Of a stretch of DNA of 64,000 nucleotides, positions 34,795-46,817 are shown one piece after another; position 1 is the first letter of the stretch, and every line of letters begins with the position of its first letter. The stretch is from Cyanophora paradoxa (taxonomy: Eukaryota; Glaucocystophyceae; Cyanophorales; Cyanophoraceae), in NCBI GenBank assembly GCA_004431415.1, contig QPMI01000453.1, positions 124,001 to 188,000 of the forward strand, given 5' to 3'. Both the position numbers and the translations under genes were made by a program. Below the pieces are notes generated by a model. It ran no database searches. It was not told the DNA's origin and saw only the letters and a program-made list of their open reading frames with translations.

Positions 34795-36917
34795 ATGGAT
34801 TCGGAAAACACGGCAGTCGCGCCTCTTTCGATGGAGGCCAACCCGCCGAGCGAGCCCAGCGAGCACGTGGAAGGCGAAGTCGTCCAGGATGCGCCCAGCG
34901 AGCAGCACGCCGTTGACCTCGTCGGCAACGAGCACGTTCCGGACGTACCACCGGAGCCAAGTCCAGAGGCCTCGAGCGCGGCGCCTGCGGAGGCCTACGC
35001 CGCGCCTGCGGAGGCCTACGCCGCGCCTGCCGAGGCCTACGCCGCGCCCGCGGAGGCCGGCACCGCGCCTGTGGAGGCCGGCACCGCGCCTGTGGACGCC
35101 TACGCCACGCCTGCGGAGGCCTCGAGCGCCGCGCAGCCGCCAGCGCTTCGCCTTCCGGCCTTCCAGCTTCCGGCTTTCGACGAGAACGCGAACGTCCCTG
35201 CGTTCGCCCAAGGAGGCCAGCTGCCGCCGCTCTCCTCCCTCGGCGGCTCTATCAGCATGGCATTCCCCGAAGCCCATGCTCAGCACGCTCAGTTTGGCTG
35301 GGGCGCCACGAACAAACCCAGCCGGCCTCCAGAGGCGGCGCAGCAGCCTGCGTCCTCCGCTGCTGCCCCCTCCGGTCCCCCGCCCGAGGAATCTGGCCCC
35401 ACAAACGAACACGACGAGCCTCGGCGCCCTCGGGAGCGCACCCGGAAGCGCTCGCAGGGAGCGCGGCAGATGAGGCGCGACGGCGAGAGTGACGGTGAGG
35501 GCCGCCATCAGCGGCGTGAGCATATCGAAAACGACGACGGCAACGACGGCTTCACGCTGTGGCAGCAACTTGAAAGCCTCCCTCCGTGCGCACCAATCTT
35601 GGGCTTTCGCGCCTCGTCATTAACTTTCCGCGTGCAGCGGATCACAGCCGACCTTCGTGCTTCTGCATCGCGTGGGGGCCTCCTCGGCAGCTCGTGCGTT
35701 AGATTGACGTCCCGTGCATATGTGCTCGATCCCTGCGCCATAGCCCGACGCGTGCCGGGCGCAGCTTTCGTAGAGGTGCCGTACGAGCCCTCGCCGGACT
35801 CGCCCGGAGTCGGCGGCGTCCCCTCCGGCCCCGGCATCCGCTACACCCTCCTCACCACCAGGTGCGCCTTCCGGCGCGCGCGCCGCACCGGCCCCCTGCG
35901 CGAGCTTACGGAGCGCGCGGCTCCTGTTGCGGGCGGTGCGGGGCGCAGGCAGTACAAGCTGCGGCTGAACGACATGAGGCCAGAGTGGCTGTCGGCGTGG
36001 TCCGGCGTCACGCTTCGCGTCTCTCTCGCCTACAAAGGTGTGCATTTCGCTAGCTAGCTCTGCGATCCGTTGCAAACGACCGCCCCGCCCCGCCCGCGCG
36101 CGCGCGCAGACGACGGGTCCTCCGTGCTGCACGCCGTTCGCCCCGACAAGCCAGCGAAGTACGGGCGCATGCGGCGGCTCCGGGAGATGCAGATGGCTGC
36201 CATGCGTGCGCTCCCTAGCCGGCCTAGCTAGCCGGCGGCTCGCTCAGACGCGCTCGCTCGCTCGCTCGCTCAGGTGAGGCGTACGAGGCAGGGCAGCCGT
36301 GCTCGATGGAGGACATCGAGGGTTCGGCCGACTGGATGCCGCCCGCCGCGGACCCCGGACCCCTGCTCGAGTTCGAGGCGTCGTCCGCCGCCTCCTCGGC
36401 CGCGTTCAGGAACGCCCGCCAGTGCCGCAAGGTGCGCGCCGCGCGGCGCCGCGCCGCTTCGGGTCCGCCGCCCTTCCCTTTCCTTACCCTGCGTGCGTGT
36501 GCGCAGGTGATTTTTACGCTTGGCCCCAACGGACAGTCCGACGGCACTTTCGGGATCGTCGCCTCCACGGTAAGCACCTAGGTCCAAGCTAAGCTAGAAA
36601 GGGACCCCGCGCCCCTCGCTTTCTTTCGATCTCGCGTTTTCTCTCTCTGGCTACGCGCTATGTTAGAATTCTCCTCGTCGTCTCCCGCGCTTGGCTTAGC
36701 CTGTGTACCCCCCCCTTCGTTCGCAGTTCCGGCACGAGCGCCGCCCCTTCGTCCTGAGAGTCGAGCTGGGCGGGCACCCGGGAGACGCGCCGCGCGCGGC
36801 CTTCGCCGGGCGCATCGAGATCGTCACTCGCGCCCACAAGGGCGGCCAGGGCGGCGGCGGAGGCGGCGCCGCCGCCGACCGCGCCGCCCTCGCCGTCCTC
36901 GGCAACTCACCCGTCTC

Positions 36918-36950
<33 letters not shown>

Positions 36951-38203
36951 GAACGACTCGCCTCGCCGGGGCCCCGTGGAGGGCGCCGCAGCAGAGGCCG
37001 GGGGGGCGAGTCGCCGGCGGCCGACAACCGCCCCCCAGCAAGCGGGGCCGGCGGTCGACCGCGAAAGATGGCGGCGCCCGCGCCGGCGCCGGCGCCAGCG
37101 CCGGCCCTCGCGAGGTCATAGCGGAGCTGTGCCCGCAGTGTGGGGCCGAGATCCCCTGCGATTGCGGTGCGCGCCCCGCCCTCGCCCAAGCCGGCCGGGG
37201 CCGAGCCTGACGCACGCGGAGGACAGGCGTGTTGGCGCTGTCGGGGCTGAAGAACGGGCGGCGCGGGGCGGCGGCGGCGGCGGAGCAGAGAGGAGGCCGG
37301 AACGGGGGCGGGCAGCTGCGGTGGGGGGTACCCGGCGAGGCGGGCGGACGGGACAGCGCCTCACAGGGCGGCGGCGGCGCCGCCGGCGCCGGCGGCGGCG
37401 CGCCGCGGGGCCGCCGCTCGCGCAAGGGCGGCGCCTCGAGCGGTTCGGACGATGATGAGCCCCCGCGCCAGTACCGGGGGCCCTACCGCGGGCCGGTGCC
37501 CGTCGCGTACCCCGTGCGCTCCTACGGGTACGGGCACCACGGGTACGAGGGCGGCCGCTGGTACGGCCCCGGGCCTGGCTACGGCCACAGCGCGCCCGTG
37601 TACGCCCCCAACGCCGAGATCCCGTACGGTGGCCACCTACCGCTGCCGTACCCCCCCCATGTGCTCCCCCCCCCCCCCCTCCGAAGCGCGCCCTGCCGAC
37701 GCCATCTCGCGTAGATGCACCCCTACCGGCACGCCGGCCCCCACGATGCGCCCTACGGTATGCCCGCCCACGGATTCGCGTACCCCTACGTGGGCCCCTC
37801 GGGCGAGCCCATGTACGGCCCCGGGGGGCACTTCCCCCCCTCCGAGCGCGGCCCCGGGCCCTACTTCGGGTACGGCTACGCGCACGGGCCGCCCCCGTAC
37901 CCCGATGAGCGCCGCGGGGGGTACGCCGGGCCCGGAGGGCCGTACGGGGAGGAGCGGCGGGGCGGACCCCTGGCGCTTACCTACGATGGCCCCGCCCCCG
38001 GGGAGCACCGGTACCCCCCGGCGTACTGGCGCGCCGCCCCCGTGGACCCGGCCGCGGGACCGGGAGGGGCGTACCCCCCCGGCTCCGCCGCCGCCGCCGC
38101 CGTCGCTGCCGCCGCCTCCGCACGGCACGCGCCCGATGGGTCGCCCCACGGGCAGTGGTCGGCGCCCACACCGCCCCCGCCCCCGCCCGGGGGGTACCTG
38201 TAG
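34795..38203 (+). CDS. unrecognised repeat-rich protein with YG-rich tail
   Basis: Not recognised. From ATG 34795 the first exon encodes an acidic start, about nine near-perfect EAYAAPA/EAGTAPV heptapeptides (34980-35130), a Pro-rich part and a basic patch (RRPRERTRKRSQGARQMRRD). A folded-looking core follows: RYTLLTTRCAFRRA, YKLRLNDMRPEWLSAWSGVT, LRVSLAYK, then after introns VIFTLGPNGQSDGTFGIVAS and FRHERRPFVLRVEL, alternating beta-like strands. Next come Gly-rich spacers, a CPQCGAEIPCDC element (CxxC-x6-CxC, possibly metal-binding, about 37133-37168), an RG-rich basic patch, and a long tail of YGYGHHGYEG/GPYRGP-type Tyr-Gly-Pro repeats ending in GGYL. About seven exons. The layout suggests a nucleic-acid-binding protein able to phase-separate, but that is inference. 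Confidence 0.55.
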
Positions 38204-38874
38204 CGCGGCGTTGCCGCTCGCCGGACGGACCGCAGGGGTACCTGTAGGGCAGCGCCCGCAGAGCGCGGGCACCTTTTCCAAGGCATTCAGTTTCACAGTC
38301 GATTTAAACATCGATTTCAAATGAGTGGCGCGCTTACCTCTTATCGATCGAATCTCGTACTTGCTGACTAAAATACTCCAGTAGATAGCGTATCATAGTT
38401 TACAAATATACGACAATCCTATGATTAATTGGGGAAGGACCTCCTTCCCCTTCCCCCACTTGTTGGGGAAGGACCTCCTTCCCCTTCCCCCACTTGGGGG
38501 TGTTCGGGTGCCCACCCCAGGCCAAAATGAAATGTCCCGACCTCCCAAAACCCAGGTTTTCTCGCCAGATCCTAGCAAGGCATGTCTCTAGGAGTCCGGA
38601 GACGTGTTTGGGGAGATCCGGGTCCCGTCGGGTCGACCAGGAATGGGCAATAACACATTTTTGAAAAATGCAATCTAGCGCCTCACCAAGTAGCGGTATA
38701 TCTACCGGACCAAGTGCGCCTGCATGCGCTTGATGCGCCCGACGATTCATGTCATACATGCCGAGACCGGAGGGGCACAGGGTGGCCCGCTAGGCCGCCT
38801 CAAGTACCTGTTGTACCGGATGCCGAAAAAAACTGGTCCTTGGAGTTTCGGCCGATTGCTGGGTACGCAAAACC
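38204..38874. other. spacer before the Helitron gene
   Basis: It holds the 3' UTR of the previous gene and the presumed left flank of the mobile element. A 34-bp unit beginning TTGGGGAAGGACCTCC is repeated twice in tandem (about 38429-38498) and continues as CACTTGGGGGTG. The DNA after it (38500-38870) is noticeably less GC-rich than the previous gene. No gene is seen. Confidence 0.5.
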
Positions 38875-41800
38875 ATGTTCTCGTCTATGGCTCGGCGAGG
38901 TGGACGACGGCGTGGCGCCGAGCTGCCGCTGGACATTTCTGAAAGCGACGTTGAGATATGCTCGATGCCTTGCAGCGAACCTCGGGGCTGCGCTCCCGGC
39001 GGCAAATGTGTCCAGTGCGGGAAGCACGTCAAGCAGCCTAAGCACTTGTACGAGCACGTGCGAGAGTGCAGGAGGAAGTCGCTCGCGACGCCGCGTTCCG
39101 GTGCGCGCCGCTTGGCCGAGTGTGCGCCGATGGTTCTGACTGCCCCGCGCCTGCCGCCCGCAGATCCGAGCTCGGCGATTGCGATGTCTTCAAACATGCC
39201 GCTCTCTTGCGAGATGAAAGGTGAGCTCGCATACCGCCCGGCAATCCCGAGCTGGGTGTGTATAGACGCCCGCCTGGCATGACCTCTCGGCCCCAGATGT
39301 GGCCTTGTCGTCGAGCAGCTCCTCTTGCGCATCTTCTTCTTCTCAGCCGCAAGGTGAGCCCTCGAGCCGGCGGCTGCAGAGCTCGCGAGCCAGCGGCCCA
39401 TAGCTAGCCTGCGCCGCGCCGCCACCTCTCTGACCGGGCGCCCGGTTGCAGATCACGGCCTGTCGTCTTCGGTCACTTCTAGCGTCTCTCCTTCTTCTCA
39501 ACCGGACGGTGAGCTCGCACGGCAGCGGCCGCCGGGTCGGGCGGCGCGCGGCCACCTTTCTGACCGGGCGCCCGGTTGCAGATCGCGGCCTCTCGTCTTC
39601 GGTCGCTTCTAGCGTCTCTCCTTCTTCTCTACCGGACGGTGAGGTCGCACGGCAGCGGCCGCCGGGTCGGGCGGCGCGCGGCCACCCTTCTGACCGGGCG
39701 CCCGGTTGCAGATCGCGGCCTCTCGTCTTCGTTCGCTTCTAGCGTCTCTCCTTCTTCTCAACCGGACGGTGAGCTCACATTGTAGCGGCCCCCAGGTAGG
39801 GCGCTGCGGGGCCACCTTTCTGACCGGGTGCCCGGTTGCAGATCACAGCCAGTCATCTCCAGCGGCAATTGCTTCTAGCACTTCTCTTTCAAATTCTTCT
39901 CAGCAGCGGACGGAAGGTGAGCACGCTAGCTGTCACAGCTTCTGAGCAGAGCCTGACTTGATGCAGATCTTGGGGCACGCCCTAGTTCAGGAGGAACCCA
40001 AGATTCCGCGTTTCCATGTAATCCATATATCCACGTACAATCCATGTCCACGTCCACGTCAATCCATGTGCCCACGTCAAACCATATGCCCTCCGCAAAC
40101 CCAGTTGCCGTGTCATGTCCCTGTGCCCAATCGAATCCTGAACTGGCAAAGTCTGCCGCGGCTGAGAAAGCCAAATTGGCTAGGCTGCGGCGGCTTGAGA
40201 GCCAGCTTGTGATTGCGATGGAGCACTATGAGAATAAGGGAATGGCACAGCACACAGTCTCTGGCAGGAGAACCCGGCGATCGGTTCAGAGGTTCAGCAG
40301 TGGGCCAGAGACCAGCGGAGGTGAGGCCAAGACCGAGGCACAACCTCGCCTTGCATGCATTCACACTTGCATTAATGTTTCATACAGAGGATGCGGATGC
40401 GCGTGTGCAAGAGCGTGGACGTGGTAGACGCCGACTCCGAAGGAACGAGCAGGCTGTCTCGTCATCTCCAAGCACAGATGCTGCGCCCAGATCTGCTTCA
40501 AGCAGATCGGCATCTGGGGAGACGGAGAACAGAAGCGCACTACCAGAACCTCTTATCGATCTCGAGATGAGCTCGAGCTCGAGCTCTAGCTGCGAGCCAG
40601 CACGGAGAACCTGCAGAACAGGCGTGCATACAAGGGCAGCAAGAACAAGACGGGCAACACCGACACGTCGACGTGTGCAAGATAGCAACAAGCAGCGTTT
40701 CCAGTGCAACTTCTGTGTATCAAGCTTTGCGAGCGCCAAGCGCAAAGAGAGTCACGTGAAAGAGAAGCACCGGAACCGTAAGTATACTTGAGCTTGCTTG
40801 GACTGAATTCACAATCTCTCGCTCAATTGTCGCCAGTGTCGGATGCAGATCAGAGGAGAGCTGCAGAGAAGGATACGATCGAGGCCTTCTTGCGGGAGTA
40901 CGAAGAGGTCAGCACCATGAAGATTTGTGCTTGCTGTGCCGAGCTCAAGTCAGCTGCAAGCTTCCCAAAAAGACGTCTGTTTCCGGCTACACACCCACTT
41001 ATGGAGGCACTGTATGTCAACACCGAGGCTCTTGCCCAACGGCCTGGCAGTCTGCTGTCAATTGCTTACACAAATCCCAAGCTGGAGGGTATGGCGATTG
41101 CGGCAGTTCTTGTAGATGAGCAAGATCACGGCGGAACGTACCGTGATTCTTGTGAGCGTGGCTGCGCCAAGTCGTGCAAGCAGGCTATCAAGCACATCCA
41201 ACTGTGCTCATCATGCATCGAGATTCTGAAGAAGCGGCACGTTCCTGCGAACTCCGTCATCAATCTTGATTTTGGACACGTTCCAAACGTACTCAAACGT
41301 CTCACCCATTTGGAGGAGAAGCTGATTGCTCTGGCAAGCGCAATGGTCAACGTGAGAACACTGCACCAGAAAGGTGGTCAGCGGGAGTCCTCTGGCAACT
41401 GCATCTCGTACTGGAACAAACCTGGTCATCTTGTACGTCGCTTGCCTCGGCGCACGACGCAGGCAGACACAGTCTTCGTCTCCAGCACTGGCAAGCACAA
41501 GGATGTTCGAATGGAAGTTCGCCCCGAGCTTCTCCGTGCTGCACTTCAAGAATTGCTAGAGGTACATGAAGCCATGGCTGCATTGCATTTTAATTATGTG
41601 CAAATTGCTTACAAAGTTCGTGCAGAACAATTCACTGTACCAGAAGTTCAAGGCTGTGATTGATGAGTCCAACCTTGAGGAGTACAGCTCGGGGCACATG
41701 CAGGTTCCTGTGGCAACATCGTTGCTAGTTACTCCGACACCACCTGCGCCTGCTGCCGCCTCCGGTCCCGAACCTGTTCCATCTTCAGACGAGGGGTCTG

Positions 41801-44800
41801 AGATGGAGATTGATTCTGAAGACCTGCTTATTATCACAGACAGTCTCGACCAAGCATCTGAACAGGAGCTGCAAGATGCACCTCAGCGGGACATGCTTGT
41901 TATTTTCGACGACGCCGGAGAGTCAGCTGCAGAATCCATTCACAGGTTGCTTCCAAGAGAAAGAACGGATCAGAATGAGGACGACTCACCTGCAGTCGAG
42001 GAGGAGATGATGCCTGATGGCGACGCAGGATCCGGGAGTGAAGAATCGCAAACACCAGATGCAGGTCCAGCGCCACCTCCAGGCCATCAGCCTGACAAGC
42101 CAACAATTCAACTCGAGGCTTTTTGTGATGCTGTGAAGGATTTTGCAGAAACAGAGCTCTATGCTTTGTGTTTCCCTACCTTGTATCCGTACGGACGAGG
42201 ATCGTATGCGGATGTACAGTTCCAAGTCAAGGATGAGTCAGCATACGTTGAGCACTGTCTTCGTTTTTATGACCAGCGCTTTGCACGGCATCCCCAGTTC
42301 CTGTTCTACGCCCTGAACGTTCTTGAGGTGAGGACAATCTGCCATTTTGGGCCGTGTCATATTTCAAATCCCATTGCTTGCAGAGGAAACGAGCCTGCAA
42401 GATTGCTTACCGGCTGGACAAGCACATCAACGAAGGGGGATCTCCAACTCTCCGTGATCTGCTCCAGATCAAAACAGGGATGACCACAGACAAGGCCAAA
42501 TCGATTTTTGCGCGACTAATTCCCTGGTTCAAGGTGTAAGTGGATGCACCCAAGAAACACTAAAAACTGTGCTCACTTCCAGGTGAACAGTTTGCGAGAT
42601 ACTGCTGCATACTGGAAGAGTGTCAGAGCTCAAGTATTTGCAATGATCAACAGCTTGTCTCTGAAAGAGGTGCACACAATAGAACCTGGAAAAAAATTAC
42701 GATCAGTTGACGTGCCTTCTCACAGGTCAAGGTTCCAACGTGGTTCCTGACGCTCTCAGCTGCCGAGATGTACTGGCCTGAACTTGCCATCGCTGCTGGT
42801 TATGCAAAAACGAAGGACGAGGCACGGGCCATGTCCAAGGCTGACCGCCTTCGAATTATTGCAGAGAATCCAGTTCTCGCGGCGGACCTATTTATGAAGA
42901 GGTCAGGCCCCCCACCTCTTGAGGCACAAGAGAGTTTGAATTCAAAGTGAACCTAGGTGGTGAACCTGAATTCTTGAACGTTGTTCTCAAGGGGCCTGCT
43001 AAGCCACTTGGTGACATAAAGGACTTCTTCTGGCGAGTCGAGTGTCAGGTACATCGAAATCATTCACAAAACCATAGCAGTTGAGATAACCTCATGATCA
43101 TGCCAGGCACGTGGAAGCTTGCACGTGCATGCGCTGTTCTGGTCTCTCTTGTTCTTTGCGGAGAGCAACTCGTGGGAGGACCCATCCAGGTACATACAGG
43201 ACCCGGAGAAGCGAGCCAGTGCAGCAGCTGTGTTTGATAACTACGTCAAGGCAATGCGGATGTGGCAGAGCATGCAGTCAGAGCATGAATCTGCACCTGG
43301 CCAGGATGAACATCATGGCCCAGAGACTGCCCAGGAGAAGGCACCGTCGACACAAGATGAGGCCTGTGAAGTTCTCACTCACGACCCTCCAATTGCGAGT
43401 CTCGACGACCCCGAGCTCCTGCAATTCCTTGACAAGATCATTGGATGCACCCACATCCACACCCATAGTTCAACATGCTTCAAGAAGCGTGAGCCAAGAA
43501 CAAAACCAACCCAAATGCAAAGCACTCACTCTCTTCGCAGATCCGACTGATTGTCGTTTCGAGTTTCCAAAGGAGTGTGTGGAGAAGACGGAGGTCATCT
43601 ACGATGAAGAGGAAGGCCGAGCTGAAGTGCGAGTCCACATCAAGCTTCAGCGGGACGACCCAAACGTTGTCGAACACTCGCCTCTAATTGTCGTAATCTG
43701 GAGGGCAAACACGAATCTCAGGGTTGTTGTCAACGCCTATGCAGCGGCACAGTACGTGGCCGCGTACTCTTCCAAGTGCGAACCAGACTTTCGCGTCCTC
43801 TTGGAGCACATCAAGTCCGCAGTCACCAACGGGTTCAACAACAATTCCTGCCAGAGACGCATCATTCAATCAGTTGGAAACACCCTGATCGGAGTCCGTG
43901 CCGTACCAGCCCAGATGGCTGCTGCGTTGCTGCTGAAGCTTGACCTCTACGAGAAGTCAAGAACAACAGTTCAGCTCAGCATACCCATGCCAGGGAGGGG
44001 TACCGTGTTCTTGCCCGACGAAGTGCCACGGCTGCATCCAGATGAGGATGGAGACGTGCCAGCCACAGAAATCAACCCAGGAGCGCGAGTGTCGGAGTAC
44101 ATGAACAGACCTTCTGGAGTTTGTGAAATCAACGACCGTGGTGCAGCTTTCTCGAATCCAATCCACATTACATCCAGCTACTGACCTCGATATGCAGAGT
44201 ACGATTGGGACTCAATGGCCATCCATGATTACGCTGCGAACTTCGAGCGTCACTACGGGAAGAAGACGTGAGCTGTGCTTCAATCTCACATGGAGATTGA
44301 AATCATTTACCTTCGCACAGGGCAAGTTGCATTGAGAACAGGACTGGCCACATCATCAGGGCAAGAACTCGAGAGGCAGTGGTTATGATTCGACCGTACC
44401 TTCCTGTTGACCCCGATGATGAGGATTCGGCGTACTGTCTTCTGTTTCAGCACAAACCGTTCCGCCAGCTGGACAAGCTCATTCCCGAGGGCAAGACTGC
44501 TGTTCAAGAGCTTGCTTTCCTCTTGAGCCCTGACGCTGGAGATCAGCAATTGCCAGAGGCTGTCCGGATCCAGATCTCTCACATGAGGCGGCTGGAAGAC
44601 ATGTGGCATGAGCAGGCTGAAGAACGCCGTTCGGCCAAGGCGCAAGCAGCTCACGATGCTGGTGAACCGCGAGAGGATGATGATGAAGACGTGGGTGACA
44701 TCACAGCCCTGTTTGACGGACCAGCTGCAACCGCCTCATCCGATGATTCATCTGATGAGGAGGATACTGTTCACCGAGAGTGCAAGCCTACTCGAGTTTC

Positions 44801-46817
44801 AGCTTGTGAATATCAAGATGCTAGCAAGTTCATTGCTAATCAAACGGAGAGTTTGCAGCAGCGGATACGGGCAGACCTGGAGAACGACGCCAGCATGCAC
44901 GACCCAAACGACAAAAGGTAACAAATGGCTGTTTTCAGTCTGAATGTCAAATAAGGATGATTAATATTAATGCTTCTCACGCTTCAGGATGCGGGATCCT
45001 CGTCTTGCAAACGACCCAGGAGCAAATCTTGACAAGGATGGCCAGCGGATCATTTACGATCTTGTGCTGAACGCCGTGCTGGAACAGAATGGAAAAGAGC
45101 AGCTCATTCTGCTGGCTACAGGCGCGGCTGGAGTTGGGAAGACAGTCATAGTCAACGCACTTGTGAAGGCGATCCGCCAAGCCGTTCCGTTCGACAAGTC
45201 GTCCCACCACGGTCCAGTTGCTGTCTGTGCGCCCACTGGCAACGCATCTTTCCTCATCCACGGCATCACAATTCACCGCTTTCTGCATCTGTCCATCGGC
45301 TCCCCTTCTGCACAGATGAGCAATCAGCTCACATCAGATCTCGAGCGTGAGATAGGTGATGTCAAGGTACTCATCATTGATGAGATCAGCATGGTGGGTG
45401 CGAGGATGATGTACTGCTTGGACCAGCGCCTTCGCAAGGCCCGTTGTAAACCCGACCTGATGTTTGGTGGCATCCACGTCGTTTTCTTCGGAGATTTCAA
45501 GCAGCTCCAGCCAGTGATGGACAAACCCCTGTACCAAGAGCCAGAAGCAATCCCTTCTGGGAGCACTGAGGCACAGGTTGAAGCACAAGTGCGTGTTTGC
45601 AAACAATACCTTGACCTTTACAGCTGCTACTTACAGATTTGTTACAGCTTGGACTTCACCTGTGGCGTCAGGCTGTGAAAAAGGCAGTCATCCTCACGAA
45701 GGTGTTCAGACAAACAGACACGGACGATTTGTACAAGATCCTCGCCGTCATACGGAATGCCTCCACAGAGCAGTACTCCCACATCGTTCGGAAGTTGAAC
45801 ACAAGGGTGCTTCGGCCCGGAGAAGACATCCCCCTGGATGCCTTGTGCCTGGCAGCAACGCACAAGGTCAAGAACGAGCTCAACTCAAGGCTTCTCAGCA
45901 AGCTTGAGAAACAGGCTCCTCGCTCTCACCATGCCCGGGTCACAATCGTCGCTCATCACCTGCCGTCAACAGAGAATCCTGCAGACTTCAGCGAGCCAGT
46001 CTCAAGAGAAGATATGCTTGCCGACAATGACCACGGAGACAACGAGGTCAATGATGATGTCCGTGACCTCGACCTCGACCCCACTCAACCTACACGCAAG
46101 CGAACATATAAGCGCAAGTTCAACACTGAGGAGAAGTACGAGAAAATGCTTCGAGGACTGCTGACTAAGGATGAGAAGTGGAAGCGGAATGGACTGCCTG
46201 CCGAGATCACACTTGCACGTGGAGCTAAAGTCATGATAACAAGAAATCTTAGCAAGTGTTCATCGCTGGGTCTCACCAACGGAACGGTTGTTACAGTGGA
46301 AGACATTATCCTTCCAGAAGGAGCACCTGCACTTCCAAAGAACCACGACGAGATGATCAAGGGCAGGGCAAAGTACAAGCCGCCTATTGTTCTCGTGCGG
46401 ATCCCCCGAGATCACTACAGAGGAGAGTCGTACAGACCTGTTCCTGATGGCGAGGATCCCATAGTTCCAATACCACCAGTCACGTCCCGGGTCTCCTACT
46501 ATGGCGAAACATCGTTTCGACTGCAGCTTCCCCTTGCATTAGCATTCTCGATCACGATCCACAAGAGTCAAGGGGCCACCTGCAAGAAGATTGTGGTCGA
46601 CGTGGGGAATCCCTTCTGCTATGGGCAAGTTTACGTTGGCCTGAGCCGATGCACATCTCTTGAAGGTGTCCATCTCCTGCGACCAGTAACAGTGGATATT
46701 CTGCAAAGATTCAAGGAGACGCAAGACAAGATTGACAAGGAGTACGAGCGGTTGGCTCTCATGGACTCGGCAACTCGGGAGTCCCACTCTGAGCATCACG
46801 CCTGGCGACTTGTATAG
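38875..46817 (+). CDS. Helitron Rep/helicase with zinc-finger N-terminus
   Basis: One intron-rich gene for a rolling-circle transposase. Order: a C2H(C)-like finger (CVQCGKHVKQPKHLYEHVREC); four Ser-rich repeat exons; a basic region; a C2H2 finger (FQCNFCVSSFASAKRKESH then VKEKH) at about 40700-40775; a Cys-rich region resembling the DUF6570 domain that accompanies many Helitrons (ICACCAELK to about 41560); the Helitron-like N domain (LYALCFPTLYPYGRGSYADV); the HUH nuclease motif ECQ-ARGSLHVHALF (His codons 43122 and 43128); the two-tyrosine motif QYVAAYSSK (43752 and 43764); and a Pif1-type helicase with Walker A GAAGVGKT (45121-45144), Walker B LIIDEISM, FGDFKQLQPV, and the end motifs TIHKSQGAT and YVGLSRCTSLEGV. 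Stop at 46815-46817. All catalytic residues are present. About 18 introns. One junction (42900-42935) needs a 29-base intron or is a frameshift. Confidence 0.85.
39420..39841 (+). repeat. 130-bp exon-plus-intron tandem repeat
   Basis: The acceptor CCCGGTTGCAG recurs at exactly 130-bp spacing (ending at 39451, 39581, 39711 and 39841). Each unit is a 57-base exon followed by a 73-base intron with a GGTGAG donor. The exons (39452-39508, 39582-39638, 39712-39768) are flanked by phase-1 introns, so each adds 19 residues (DHGLSSSVTSSVSPSSQPD and variants) without changing frame. A fourth, diverged exon follows at 39842. Confidence 0.9.

Noticed and set aside
44989-46817. Host PIF1 DNA helicase or viral helicase as the identity of the helicase region
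   Set aside because: It is spliced in frame to Helitron Rep motifs (HUH, YxxxY) and the Helitron-like N domain, so it is the transposon's own helicase.
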